From positions 171,069 through 235,068 of the forward strand of contig DIOL01000032.1 of assembly GCA_002423895.1 (NCBI GenBank): DNA of 64,000 nucleotides, written 5' to 3'. The notes under the pieces are model-generated. The model made no database searches. It saw only the letters and a list, made by a program, of their open reading frames with translations, and was not told where the DNA came from. Each line of letters opens with the position of its first letter. Position 1 is the stretch's first letter. Both the position numbers and the translations under genes were made by a program. Positions 26,535-35,115 of this stretch are shown here, one piece after another. The stretch comes from Bacteroidales bacterium UBA5515 (GTDB lineage: Bacteria > Bacteroidota > Bacteroidia > Bacteroidales > P3).

Positions 26535-27230
26535 ATGAGAAGTACAATTATAATATTAGTCTTACAATTATTAGTAGGGAGTTTAACTGCTCAAGAAAGA
26601 GAAAAAGACTCCCTGCAACTACAAGGAGAAATAGGTATCTTTAAAAAATATAGAAGAGATATGGATATTGGAGACTACAAAATGGATAGTAATTTCATTA
26701 ATACTATCACAAAGTATAGGAGTCGTCGTGGATTTCCTGATGTTGATTATTTAATAGTTGTAAAAATCAATTATGATGGAATAACAAATGATTTTGTTGT
26801 ATGGAATAAATATTTTGCAAGATTTTATGTTGATTATTTTCAAGTTGATTTCAAAAAATATGAAGAACAAATAAGAGATATAATTACAAATAATAAAACT
26901 CTTTACTTGTTATCATACAAAGTTAAAGCAACTAATAAAGAACTCCCTTTGCCTTATCTTATTGGTGATGAAATAGGATACAGAGATAGTGTATTTGTAG
27001 AATTATCAAAAAACAAGGAAGCATTCTTAAATTACTACTTTGATGAAAATAAAATAATTAGAAGTGAACTTGAAGATAATTTTCAAAACTTAGATGATAC
27101 AACAATCCATATTCAAAATAGATTATGGCTATATGCCGCAATTGTTAATCAACTATTTCAATGGGGAATACCCGTTAACTCATGTGGAACTTTTGAATGT
27201 ATGGGTTATGGATATTTGAATGAAAATTAG
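26535..27230 (+). CDS. Secreted protein of unknown function, paralogue 1 of a pair
   Basis: I choose the ATG at 26535 because it opens a signal peptide (MRSTIIILVLQLLVGSLTAQ); an in-frame ATG 36 nt upstream precedes it. The mature protein is about 210 residues, charged, and without a recognised domain. It shares an order of motifs with the next gene: DSNFINTITKY, then FKKYEEQIRDIITNNKT, FLNYYFDENKII and a C-terminal NQLFQWGIPVNSCGTFEC with two Cys. This points to an old tandem duplication. The pair is bracketed by a large inverted repeat, so the two may have arrived or move as a unit. No function is proposed. Confidence 0.65.
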   Translation: MRSTIIILVLQLLVGSLTAQEREKDSLQLQGEIGIFKKYRRDMDIGDYKMDSNFINTITKYRSRRGFPDVDYLIVVKINYDGITNDFVVWNKYFARFYVDYFQVDFKKYEEQIRDIITNNKTLYLLSYKVKATNKELPLPYLIGDEIGYRDSVFVELSKNKEAFLNYYFDENKIIRSELEDNFQNLDDTTIHIQNRLWLYAAIVNQLFQWGIPVNSCGTFECMGYGYLNEN

Positions 27231-27251
27231 AAGTAGTGTAATAAATTGCTT

Positions 27252-27824
27252 ATGAAAAGGATAATAATATTTTTAGTATTAATATTTTGTTGTTTATTTT
27301 ATGCAAAAGCACAGAGTGACTCAACAATAAATAATAAAAAAGCTAAAATTGACACTAATTTTATTTACAAGATAACTGAACATCCAAGTTTAGGTAGATG
27401 GTATGTCTTCCCAGTAACATTAGATCGTAATGGGAAGAAAATTAAAGTAATAGTTGATAATGGATATTTCTACAGGTGTTTAGAAAAGAAATTTGGATTT
27501 ACACAAGATGAATATAAAGCATATATTAGAGATGTTTTGATAAATGAAAAAACTGTACCATTTTGTTTAGAAGAACGAATTTATTGCAAGTTATCAAAGA
27601 TACTTATGGAAGAAATAGAATATTATAACAATACTTACATAAATGAATATAGAAATGATATGGATAAATTCTTAAAATGGGCTTTTGATGAAAATAGTAT
27701 TTTGACAAAAGAAAAATTTACAGGTATGATAGTTGAAATATTATTCGAAAATAATATAGCTATTAAACCATCTTGCGAAGCTCCTTATTATGTTTATTAT
27801 AAAAGTGATGAAATTCCTTGGTAG
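27252..27824 (+). CDS. Secreted protein of unknown function, paralogue 2 of a pair
   Basis: The ATG at 27252 opens the signal peptide MKRIIIFLVLIFCCLFYAKAQ; an ATG two codons upstream is also possible. About 170 mature residues. Shared motif order with its neighbour: DTNFIYKITEH, DEYKAYIRDVLINEKTV, FLKWAFDENSIL and ILFENNIAIKPSC. Identity is low, but the spacing of the motifs is kept. It starts 21 nt after the first paralogue and is followed by the right arm of the inverted repeat. The family is not recognised. Confidence 0.65.
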   Translation: MKRIIIFLVLIFCCLFYAKAQSDSTINNKKAKIDTNFIYKITEHPSLGRWYVFPVTLDRNGKKIKVIVDNGYFYRCLEKKFGFTQDEYKAYIRDVLINEKTVPFCLEERIYCKLSKILMEEIEYYNNTYINEYRNDMDKFLKWAFDENSILTKEKFTGMIVEILFENNIAIKPSCEAPYYVYYKSDEIPW

Positions 27825-27857
27825 TTTATTTACTTTTTAAATAAGAACAACCCAAAC

Positions 27858-28017
27858 GACATTTTACAAATAAGAATGAAGAAAATTGGAGTTTCGAACG
27901 TTAAGAAAGTTTATATGTTTGAGCGAAGCGAGTTTATAAACTTTTAGTTCAAAACTTCAATTTTTAGCTTATTTGTGAATTGTCTTGATTTTTGTTACTT
28001 TTTTATCAAGAAAAAAG
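27858..28017. repeat. Right arm of the 160-170 bp inverted repeat
   Basis: Imperfect reverse complement of 26249-26416. It contains GAGCGAAGCGAG beside AGTTTATAAACTTTTAG and ends TTATCAAGAAAAAAG. A 21-bp-phased array begins directly after it. The outer end (TCTTGATTTTTGTTACTTTT...ATCAAGA) can itself form a hairpin, like the outer end of the left arm. Confidence 0.85.
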
Positions 28018-28020
28018 TAA

Positions 28021-28083
28021 GTATAAAATAAAACAAAGAAAGAATAAATTAAAACAAAGAAAGAATTTACTGAAACAAGGTCT
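28021..28083. repeat. 21-bp-phased repeat array (TAAAACAAAG)
   Basis: The C of the core AAAC falls at 28034, 28055 and 28076, exactly 21 bp apart. Units one and two share AAACAAAGAAAGAAT; unit three is GAAACAAGG. The third unit's TTACTGAAACAAGG is the reverse complement of CCTTGTTTCAGTAA in the array at 45341, so two arrays share sequence. In one frame it reads as basic heptads. It lies just 3' of pyrH. Confidence 0.8.
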
Positions 28084-28093
28084 AATTTTTACC

Positions 28094-28798
28094 TTATTTT
28101 ACAATTGTTCCAATATGTTCGCCCATTACAACCTTAAGAAGGTTGCCTTTTTGGTTCATATCAAAAACATAGATTGGAAGATTATTTTCTTGACAAAGTG
28201 CAAAGGCAGTCAAGTCCATAATTTTTAACTGTTTCATTAAAGCTTCTTGGAAACTTAGCTCTGAATATTTTGTTGCTGTAGGGTCTTTTTCCGGATCAGC
28301 GGTATAAACTCCATCAACTCTTGTTCCTTTTAAAATAACATCAGCTTCAATTTCAATTGCCCTTAAGGCTGAAGCTGTGTCTGTTGTAAAATATGGATTT
28401 CCCGTTCCTCCTCCTATAATAACAACCTTTCCTTCTTTCATCGCATCTTTTGAACGTTTACGGGATTGCTCTTTACAAATAGGTTCAATATTAAGCCCTG
28501 AAAGCAATTCTGTTTTAACTCCCTGTTTTTCCAATTCACCTTGCAAAGCCATTGAATTAATGATTGTTGCCAACATTCCCATATAATCGCCTTGCACTCT
28601 ATCCATTCCTTTTGAAGCACCTTGCAAACCTCTAAATATGTTTCCTCCCCCAATTACAATTGCAATTTCACATCCTTTTTCTTTTGCTTGCTTAATCTCT
28701 TGAGCATATTGAGAAAGCATTTCTGGAGATATTCCATATTCCTGTTCTCCCATTAAGGATTCTCCACTAAGTTTTAATAAAATTCTCTTGTACTTCAT
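28094..28798 (-). CDS. pyrH: UMP kinase
   Basis: A cytoplasmic kinase of the amino-acid-kinase fold converting UMP to UDP. Motifs: LLKLSGESL near residues 7-15, VIGGGNIFRG near 48-57, GGGTGNPYFTTDTASALRAIEIEADVILKGTRVDGVYTADP split over about 127-170, and the C-terminal GEHIGTIVK. The length of 234 residues is normal. In many bacteria pyrH adjoins frr; here frr lies about 3 kb away on the opposite strand, with queA, purS and pssA between. Confidence 0.96.
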   Translation of the reverse strand: MKYKRILLKLSGESLMGEQEYGISPEMLSQYAQEIKQAKEKGCEIAIVIGGGNIFRGLQGASKGMDRVQGDYMGMLATIINSMALQGELEKQGVKTELLSGLNIEPICKEQSRKRSKDAMKEGKVVIIGGGTGNPYFTTDTASALRAIEIEADVILKGTRVDGVYTADPEKDPTATKYSELSFQEALMKQLKIMDLTAFALCQENNLPIYVFDMNQKGNLLKVVMGEHIGTIVK

Positions 28799-28845
28799 AG
28801 TATAATATTCTATTTAATTTCTAATTACACATTATTCCTTATTCC

Positions 28846-30063
28846 TTAAGGTTCAAAATAACAAGCATCTCCAAAGGAAAGAAATCTAAAATTATTTTCT
28901 AAGGCAAATTTATAACAATCTTTCCATTTATCTCCAATCAAAGCTGAAACTAAAAGTAGTAGAGTGCTTTTTGGTTGGTGGAAATTTGTCACAACAGCTT
29001 TCACAATTCTGTATTTGTAGGTTGGAGCAATAATAATTTGAGTTTGGCCACAAAGTAAATCTACATTTTCTCTATTCATCCTATCTACAATTGCTTCCAA
29101 AGCTTGTCTTGGAGTAATGTTTTCTTCTTTTTGGTAAGGTTCCCATTGAGAAATATCAATTTCAATCTCCTCATTCTTGTTTTCAATAAGCTTTACTCCA
29201 TGCCAATAAAGACTTTCAATTGTACGGACAGATGTAGTTCCAACGCAAATTATTTTTTTATCCAGATGTTCAATCAAGTTTTGGATAACTTGTTTTGGAA
29301 TTGCCACCTTTTCGGCATGCATAACATGATCTATAATTAGTTCAGAACTTACTGGTTTAAAAGTCCCTGCCCCAACATGAAGAGTTATAAAGTCAGAAGC
29401 AATTTGCTTTTTCTTTAAATCCTCAAAAGTTTTATCAGTAAAATGTAATCCTGCTGTTGGTGCTGCAACAGAGCCTTCTTGCTTTGCATATATGGTTTGA
29501 TAGTCCTCATTATCTTCATTTGTCGCTTCACGATTAAGATATGGTGGCAAGGGAATAACTCCCATAATTGAAAGGACTTCAGCAAAAGAGTACTCTTTAG
29601 TCCAAGTGAATTTAACTATCCAAGCATTATCCTTTTGGCTTTCTCTTTTTGCACTTAGAGTAATCTCTTTACCATTATGAATTATGGTTTTAGATAAAGA
29701 ATCTTCTTTCCACTTTTTGTTGTTTCCAATAAAACAAAGCCAATACCCATCTCCTTTTTGAGCCATGGCAATTTGTATTTCATTGGGAGAAGTTGGTTCG
29801 AGACAAAAAATTTCAATTATTGAACCAGTTGTTTTTTGGAAAAATAAACGGGCATGAACAACCTTAGTTTCATTAAAGATTAATAAGCTATCTTTATCCA
29901 ATAAATCAGGTAATTCAAAAAAAGTTTTCTCTTGAATTACATCTTTATTTAATACTAATAGCTTTGCTTTATCTCTCTCTTCAAGAGGGAATTTTGCAAT
30001 TCTCTCAGAAGGCAAATCATAATCAAAGTCTTTAATAGCAATGTCTAATGACTTGCCAATCAT
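28846..30063 (-). CDS. queA: S-adenosylmethionine:tRNA ribosyltransferase-isomerase (QueA family)
   Basis: QueA transfers the ribosyl part of SAM to preQ1-modified tRNA to form epoxyqueuosine in the wobble base. Motifs: FDYDLPSERIAKFPLEERDKAK at the start, GSVAAPTAGLHFT, LHVGAGTFKPV and TNFHQPKSTLLLLVSALIG near the end. At 405 residues it is about 50 longer than E. coli QueA, as in many Bacteroidota. It lies 1 nt after the purS stop on the same strand. Some Bacteroidota have two QueA-like copies; which this is cannot be told. Confidence 0.9.
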   Translation of the reverse strand: MIGKSLDIAIKDFDYDLPSERIAKFPLEERDKAKLLVLNKDVIQEKTFFELPDLLDKDSLLIFNETKVVHARLFFQKTTGSIIEIFCLEPTSPNEIQIAMAQKGDGYWLCFIGNNKKWKEDSLSKTIIHNGKEITLSAKRESQKDNAWIVKFTWTKEYSFAEVLSIMGVIPLPPYLNREATNEDNEDYQTIYAKQEGSVAAPTAGLHFTDKTFEDLKKKQIASDFITLHVGAGTFKPVSSELIIDHVMHAEKVAIPKQVIQNLIEHLDKKIICVGTTSVRTIESLYWHGVKLIENKNEEIEIDISQWEPYQKEENITPRQALEAIVDRMNRENVDLLCGQTQIIIAPTYKYRIVKAVVTNFHQPKSTLLLLVSALIGDKWKDCYKFALENNFRFLSFGDACYFEP

Positions 30064-30064
30064 C

Positions 30065-30316
30065 TTAAATTTGGCTTAATCTAAATTCGTAGTGCTCCAT
30101 GATTGGATTGTGAAGAAGCTCTTTACATGCCTTATCAACCAATTCTTGTGCTTCTTTTTCTGATTTTGCTTCAACTTCCAAAGTTATATGTTTACCTATT
30201 CTTACATTAGTTATTTGTCCTAATCCAATGTTTGCCATTGATGAAGTTACAGCTTTTCCTTGAGGGTCTAATAAAGCCTTAAGAGGCATTACGTCTATTT
30301 CTGCGTTAAATTTCAT
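30065..30316 (-). CDS. purS: Phosphoribosylformylglycinamidine synthase subunit PurS
   Basis: An 83-residue protein of the PurS type, the small subunit that joins PurL and PurQ in the fourth step of purine synthesis. Motifs: MKFNAEIDVMPLKALLDPQG, AMANIG-like SSMANIGLGQITNVRIGKHI and LLHNPIMEHYEF. Separate PurS implies the three-subunit enzyme, yet many Bacteroidota carry a fused PurL, so a lone purS is a little unexpected. Its start overlaps the pssA stop by 4 nt, which suggests translational coupling. Confidence 0.85.
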   Translation of the reverse strand: MKFNAEIDVMPLKALLDPQGKAVTSSMANIGLGQITNVRIGKHITLEVEAKSEKEAQELVDKACKELLHNPIMEHYEFRLSQI

Positions 30317-31068
30317 TTCTTTATTATATTAATTATTAATGATTCAAGTATATAAACAAAAATTATTATTGGTGTTGCATATAAATTAAATGCAAATATA
30401 AGTATTATTGCAAGAATTAGAAAAATAAACTTTTCTTTATTGTCTTTCCATTTAAGGTTTTTAAATTTTAGAGCAAATAATGGCAATTCTGCAACAAGCA
30501 GGAAGGACATTAAGATTGATCCAAAAAGAATCACAAGTGGATTTAGAAGAATTGCAGTTAGATTAGTGTAAAAACCACTAAGAGGTAATCCCCAAAGATG
30601 AATTGAATTTGATTCAAGATAATATATTACAGGTAGAGACAGCCATATTAGAGCATTGGCAGGAGTTGGAACTCCAATAAAACCAGATTTTTGCCTCTCG
30701 TCAATATTAAATTTTGCCAATCTATATGCACTCATCAAAGCCATTAACAATGGGATAAAAACAACAAAAGGATAGGAAGATAAGATTGGACTAAAAATAT
30801 AGAATTCCTGCATTAAATCAACAACAATTAAACTTGGAGCAACTCCAAAAGTTACTACATCAGCAAGTGAGTCCAATTCTTTTCCAATATTAGAATATGC
30901 CTTAAGCAATCTTGCTGATAACCCATCACAAAAATCCAGTAAAGCTCCAATTATAATAAATAGCGAAGGGAGTATTAAACTTTCTGTATTATACAAAGTA
31001 TAAATTGATAATATTCCACAAAGTAGATTAAGAAGGGTTATTGAATTTGGTATATGTTTTCTTATCAT
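30313..31068 (-). CDS. pssA: CDP-diacylglycerol--serine O-phosphatidyltransferase
   Basis: An integral membrane enzyme making phosphatidylserine, the precursor of phosphatidylethanolamine. The CDP-alcohol phosphotransferase signature DGxxARxxxxxxxxGxxxDxxxD is complete: DGLSARLLKAYSNIGKELD followed by SLAD, near residues 48-70. About six to seven membrane segments are visible. The N-terminal RKHIPNSITLLNLLCGILSI fits PssA of the short Gram-positive/Bacteroidota type. 251 residues. It overlaps purS by 4 nt and heads the pssA-purS-queA run. Confidence 0.9.
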   Translation of the reverse strand: MIRKHIPNSITLLNLLCGILSIYTLYNTESLILPSLFIIIGALLDFCDGLSARLLKAYSNIGKELDSLADVVTFGVAPSLIVVDLMQEFYIFSPILSSYPFVVFIPLLMALMSAYRLAKFNIDERQKSGFIGVPTPANALIWLSLPVIYYLESNSIHLWGLPLSGFYTNLTAILLNPLVILFGSILMSFLLVAELPLFALKFKNLKWKDNKEKFIFLILAIILIFAFNLYATPIIIFVYILESLIINIIKK

Positions 31069-31160
31069 TTCTTCAAAATTTCAAGCTTCAAAATTACTCA
31101 TTTATTACCAATCAAGGAATTATTTCATCACTTTTTATATAGAAATAAATCTTATTTGAG

Positions 31161-31168
31161 TATATTTG
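31161..31168 (+). promoter_or_regulatory. Promoter -7 box for the lipoprotein/frr run
   Basis: TATATTTG followed by CA, 32 nt before the lipoprotein start. No clear -33 TTTG at the usual distance. Confidence 0.5.
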
Positions 31169-31199
31169 CACTTTATAAATCATGAAACATTCAATAATA

Positions 31200-31625
31200 A
31201 TGAGAAATAGAATCATTGCAATACTAAGCATTTTATTTACAACTTTAAGTTTTTTCGCTTGCGAGCCTGACAATACTTTAGCTTCTTCAGATTGGAATGG
31301 AAATTGGAGAATAAGTGAAGATATTATTTTCCCTCAAACCAAAACTAATCAAAATTCAATTAAAACTTCTTCTGGTACAATTAAGATTGATCCAAATAAT
31401 GAAAGAAAGATAATAATAAGCGGAGAACTTTTTGGACTAAATCCTTCTTTTAATATTTCAGCAAGTGTTGTTTCAAGCAATGCAACCTTTGACCAAAAAG
31501 TCGGTATATACCAAATCAAAGGAACTGCTGTTTTAAATAACTCCAATCAAATAACTTTCAACTTTACTATCACAACAGAAAATAGTAATACAGAAACATA
31601 TAATAGAATAGCAATAAGAATTTAA
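31200..31625 (+). CDS. Small lipoprotein, function unknown
   Basis: From the ATG at 31200 the signal peptide MRNRIIAILSILFTTLSFFA ends at a lipobox with Cys (SFFAC), so the protein should be lipid-anchored; an ATG 18 nt upstream adds MKHSII. The mature part begins EPDNTLASSDWNGNWRIS, typical of single-domain beta-sandwich or lipocalin-like lipoproteins of Bacteroidota, and ends with alternating beta strands (ITFNFTITTENSNTET). No family is recognised. It lies 18 nt before frr, probably on one transcript. Confidence 0.7.
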   Translation: MRNRIIAILSILFTTLSFFACEPDNTLASSDWNGNWRISEDIIFPQTKTNQNSIKTSSGTIKIDPNNERKIIISGELFGLNPSFNISASVVSSNATFDQKVGIYQIKGTAVLNNSNQITFNFTITTENSNTETYNRIAIRI

Positions 31626-31643
31626 TTAAAACCAAAATAGATT

Positions 31644-32207
31644 ATGACAGATTTATCAAAACATTTATTAGAAGAATGTAAGACAAATATGCAAGGAGCA
31701 GTTAACTTTCTTGAAGCGGCAATGCATAAAATTAGAGCTGGAAAAGCTTCTCCTTCAATGTTAGAAGGGATTAAAGTTGATTATTATGGTAATCCAACTC
31801 CAATTGAACAAGTTGCAAACATTTCAACTCCTGATCCAAAACAGCTTGTAATTCAACCTTGGGAAAAGAGCATGCTTTCTCCAATTGATAAAGCAATTTT
31901 AGCTGCTAACTTAGGATTCACTCCAAAATTTGAAGGAGATATTCTTCGTATTATGCTTCCTCCAGTTACTGAAGAAAGAAGAAGAGAACTTGTAAAAAGA
32001 GCAAAAGCTGAAGTTGAAGAAACTAAGGTTAGTGTAAGAAATGTTAGACGCAGCATTATAGATAAAGTTAAAAAGCTAAAAGACCAAGGAGTTTCTGAAG
32101 ATGAAATTAAAGCTGTTGAAAAAGAAATTGAAACAATAACAGAAAAATACATCAAAGAATCTGATGCAGTTTTGGTTATTAAGGAAAAAGAAATAATGTC
32201 TATATAA
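31644..32207 (+). CDS. frr: Ribosome recycling factor
   Basis: RRF splits post-termination ribosomes with EF-G. The 187 residues carry the family motifs HKIRAGKASPSMLEGIKVDYYG..., LRIMLPPVTEERRRELVKRA and VRNVRRSIIDKVKKL. The length is canonical. It is followed after 3 nt by a surface-glycan aminotransferase gene, so essential translation and glycan genes appear co-transcribed. pyrH, its usual neighbour, is on the other strand at 28 kb. Confidence 0.97.
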   Translation: MTDLSKHLLEECKTNMQGAVNFLEAAMHKIRAGKASPSMLEGIKVDYYGNPTPIEQVANISTPDPKQLVIQPWEKSMLSPIDKAILAANLGFTPKFEGDILRIMLPPVTEERRRELVKRAKAEVEETKVSVRNVRRSIIDKVKKLKDQGVSEDEIKAVEKEIETITEKYIKESDAVLVIKEKEIMSI

Positions 32208-32210
32208 AAA

Positions 32211-33422
32211 ATGAAGATACCTTTTTCTCCCCCATACATTGATGATGATGTAATTAAAGAAGTTAATGACAGTTTACTTTCAGGTTGGATAACAACTGGT
32301 CCAAAAGTTGCTGCATTAGAAAAAGGCTTGCAGGAATATTGCAAAGCTAAAAGAGTTAATTGTGTTAATTCATGGACTTCCGGTGCAATACTTATGTTGC
32401 GTTGGCTTAGACTAAAAGAAGGCGATGAAGTAATTGTTCCTTCATATACTTACTGTGCAACAGCAATGTCAGTAATGGATGCAGGGGGAAAACCAGTTAT
32501 GGTTGACATTAAGCACGATTTAACTATAGACATTGAAAAAATCAAACAAGCCATAACCCCAAGAACTAAAGCAATAATTCCAGTTGATTTGGGAGGAGTT
32601 CCATGCGACTACAAGAAAATAATGGAACTTATAAGTTCTAAAGAAATAAAAGATATTTTTGTACCAACATCATCCAATCAAGAAAAATTAGGAAGAATAT
32701 TACTTATTTCTGATTCAGCCCATTCTCTTGGTGCAACTTTTAATCAAAAAACAATTGCTGAACTGGTTGATGTTTGTATTTTATCATTACATGCTGTTAA
32801 AAATCTTACTTCTGCAGAAGGTGGAGCAATATGTTTAAATCTTCCTGAACCATTCGATAATGATGAATTATATAAAGAAGTTAGAATTCTTTCATTAAAT
32901 GGGCAAACAAAGGATGCATTCTCCAAATCTCAAGCAGGAGCATGGCGTTATGATATTGTTGCACACGGAATGAAATTCAATATGCCAGATATAAATGCTG
33001 CCATAGCACTTGCTCAACTACGCAAATATGACTATCTTCTTGGAGAAAGAAAAAGAGTTTATGAAAGATACTCTACTCTTCTAAAAGAATATCATTGGGC
33101 AATACTTCCACAACAAGATACCAAAGAGCTTACAACCTCCTATCATCTATATCCGCTGAGAATTAATCCAATAACTGAAGAACAAAGAGATAAGTTAATT
33201 CAATATTTGGCAGAGAAAGATATTGCAACAAATGTTCATTACATACCAATGCCAATGTTAACATTGTTCAAAAATATGGGATATAAAATTGAAGATTATC
33301 CTGTTGCTTATGACACTTATACACGTGAAATATCGCTTCCTATATACCCACAACTTACAAATCAACAAGTTGATTACATAGTAAACAATCTTGTTGAAGG
33401 GTATTACAATATAAGCTTATAA
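32211..33422 (+). CDS. DegT/DnrJ/EryC1/StrS family sugar aminotransferase
   Basis: A PLP enzyme that aminates a keto sugar nucleotide, typically for LPS or capsule glycans. It opens MKIPFSPPYIDDDVIKEV. It carries the family segments SWTSGAILMLRWLRLKEGDEVIVPSYTYCATAM, DSAHSLGA (Asp that binds PLP) and LHAVKNLTSAEGGAI with the Schiff-base Lys near residue 197. 403 residues are normal. Six nt later comes a PglC-like sugar transferase, so the pair probably makes the first sugar of a surface polysaccharide or glycolipid. The sugar substrate is unknown. Confidence 0.9.
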   Translation: MKIPFSPPYIDDDVIKEVNDSLLSGWITTGPKVAALEKGLQEYCKAKRVNCVNSWTSGAILMLRWLRLKEGDEVIVPSYTYCATAMSVMDAGGKPVMVDIKHDLTIDIEKIKQAITPRTKAIIPVDLGGVPCDYKKIMELISSKEIKDIFVPTSSNQEKLGRILLISDSAHSLGATFNQKTIAELVDVCILSLHAVKNLTSAEGGAICLNLPEPFDNDELYKEVRILSLNGQTKDAFSKSQAGAWRYDIVAHGMKFNMPDINAAIALAQLRKYDYLLGERKRVYERYSTLLKEYHWAILPQQDTKELTTSYHLYPLRINPITEEQRDKLIQYLAEKDIATNVHYIPMPMLTLFKNMGYKIEDYPVAYDTYTREISLPIYPQLTNQQVDYIVNNLVEGYYNISL

Positions 33423-33428
33423 ATTTTA

Positions 33429-34013
33429 ATGAAAAGATTCTTTGATTTCACGAGCTCTCTAATTGGACTAATATTACTTAGTCCAATTTTTATTTTTGTT
33501 GGTATCGCAATATCTTTTTCTTCAAAGGGAGGAATATTCTACAAACAAAAAAGAGTGGGCAAAGGCAATAAAGACTTTACTCTTTACAAATTTCGCTCAA
33601 TGATTATTGGAGCTGATTCAAAAGGTTTATTATCAGTTGGAAAAGATGGTAAAGATCCAAGAGTAACAAAAATAGGATATATTATTAGAAAATATAAAAT
33701 AGATGAGCTTCCTCAACTATTTAATGTTTTGAAAGGAGATATGTCTTTAGTTGGGCCAAGACCTGAAGTTAGAAAATATGTTGATTTATATTCTGAAGAA
33801 CAAAAACAAATTTTAAATGTTCGACCAGGAATTACTGATATTTCTTCTATTACATTTCGCAACGAAAACGATCTTCTTTCACAAAGTAATAATCCAGAAC
33901 AATACTATATAAATGAAATAATGCCCCAAAAGATAGCTCTAAGTTTGAATTATATTAAAACAAGAACTTTCTTTGGGGACATTAAACTTATCTTTAAAAC
34001 AATTCTTGGATAA
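33429..34013 (+). CDS. PglC-type initiating sugar phosphotransferase
   Basis: A membrane phosphoglycosyl transferase that places a sugar-1-phosphate on undecaprenyl phosphate. An N-terminal re-entrant membrane helix (SSLIGLILLSPIFIFVGIAI) is followed by KRVGKGNKDFTLYKFRSM. Next come the catalytic DE pair in YKIDELPQLFNVLKGDMS and the LVGPRPEV motif. The 194 residues make it the minimal monotopic type, not the long WbaP type. It works with the preceding aminotransferase. A 240-nt AT-rich gap and a strong promoter then precede crtB. Confidence 0.92.
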   Translation: MKRFFDFTSSLIGLILLSPIFIFVGIAISFSSKGGIFYKQKRVGKGNKDFTLYKFRSMIIGADSKGLLSVGKDGKDPRVTKIGYIIRKYKIDELPQLFNVLKGDMSLVGPRPEVRKYVDLYSEEQKQILNVRPGITDISSITFRNENDLLSQSNNPEQYYINEIMPQKIALSLNYIKTRTFFGDIKLIFKTILG

Positions 34014-34188
34014 ACAAAAACCCAATTTTAGCAATATAATATGCAATATTGTATCGTTTTGGAGTAAATTATCGATAAAATTCTTTATTTTCAATTTCAT
34101 TCAAAGGAAATTAAATTAATGATTTTGAACATTTAAAAAAGCAAAATATCTTTAGAGAGATAATATTTTTACAAAAAATATTATTATA

Positions 34189-34221
34189 CTTGCTGTTCCT
34201 AACATTATTTTTCTATTTTTG
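34189..34221 (+). promoter_or_regulatory. Promoter of the carotenoid/photolyase operon
   Basis: CTTG ending at 34192, a 21-bp spacer, then TATTTTTG at 34214-34221. This fits the Bacteroidota -33/-7 pattern. The crtB start is 34 nt after the box. No obvious operator palindrome overlaps it. Confidence 0.65.
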
Positions 34222-34254
34222 CATACATAACCTTAACAATTATAATCTTTTCCT

Positions 34255-35115
34255 ATGCAAAAGAAAGAAAACTCAATTGAGAAATATAATGAGCTGGCTT
34301 TCCTAATAAGCAAAGAGACTACAAAGAAGTATAGCACTTCTTTTTATTCTGCATCAAAATTCTTTGATTCAAAAACTCGAAAAGCAATCCATAGTGTTTA
34401 TGGATTTGTAAGATTAGCTGATGAAATCGTTGATACTTTTCATGACTATGATAAAAAAGCATTGTTAGAAAAACTTAAAAAAGACTATTCTATTGCTTAT
34501 GATTTAGGAATAAGTGCCAATCCTATTCTACATTCTTTTCAAATCACAGTAAAAGAATATAATATTCCCAATGAATATATTGAAAACTTTCTAAAAAGTA
34601 TGAGTGCTGATTTAGAAAAGAAAGAATATAAAACAAAAGAAGAAGCAAACGATTATATCTATGGTTCTGCAGATGTTGTTGGATTAATGTGTTTGAAAAT
34701 ATTTTGCAAAAATAATAACGAGTTATTTAATAGGCTTTATAATCCAGCAATGAGATTAGGCTCTGCATTTCAGAAAGTTAATTTTCTTAGAGACCTGAAA
34801 GAAGACGTATTAAACTTAGGACGTACATATTTTGTAGATTTCAAAATTGAGAAATTTGATGAAGTAAACAAATTAGAACTAATAAAAGATATAGAAGATG
34901 ATTTCAAGGAAGCAAAACTTGGGATAAAAGAACTTCCAAAGGGATCTCAATTAGCAGTAATTATTGCATATAAATACTATCTATGTTTGCTTAATAAAAT
35001 CAAGCAAACTCCTGCAAACAAAGTAATTGAAAAGAGAATAAGAGTGAGTGATTCTTCAAAATTATTACTGTTATTCAATGCATTAATTAAGTATAAAATA
35101 AAACAAGGCATTTAA
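34255..35115 (+). CDS. crtB: Phytoene/squalene synthase family (CrtB)
   Basis: The enzyme condenses two prenyl diphosphates head-to-head, giving phytoene from two GGPP. Two Asp-rich motifs are visible: RLADEIVDTFHDYDKK near residues 59-74 and NFLRDLKEDVLNLGRTYF near 176-193. The start TKKYSTSFYSASKFF is typical of CrtB. 286 residues. It is the first gene of an eight-gene operon; its stop overlaps the idi start by one base. C40 versus C30 product cannot be decided from sequence alone, but the CruF-like gene in the cluster favours C40. Confidence 0.93.
   Translation: MQKKENSIEKYNELAFLISKETTKKYSTSFYSASKFFDSKTRKAIHSVYGFVRLADEIVDTFHDYDKKALLEKLKKDYSIAYDLGISANPILHSFQITVKEYNIPNEYIENFLKSMSADLEKKEYKTKEEANDYIYGSADVVGLMCLKIFCKNNNELFNRLYNPAMRLGSAFQKVNFLRDLKEDVLNLGRTYFVDFKIEKFDEVNKLELIKDIEDDFKEAKLGIKELPKGSQLAVIIAYKYYLCLLNKIKQTPANKVIEKRIRVSDSSKLLLLFNALIKYKIKQGI

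Noticed and set aside
27992..28228. A 78-codon plus-strand frame near pyrH
   Set aside because: It consists of the end of the inverted-repeat arm, the 28021 array and antisense pyrH.
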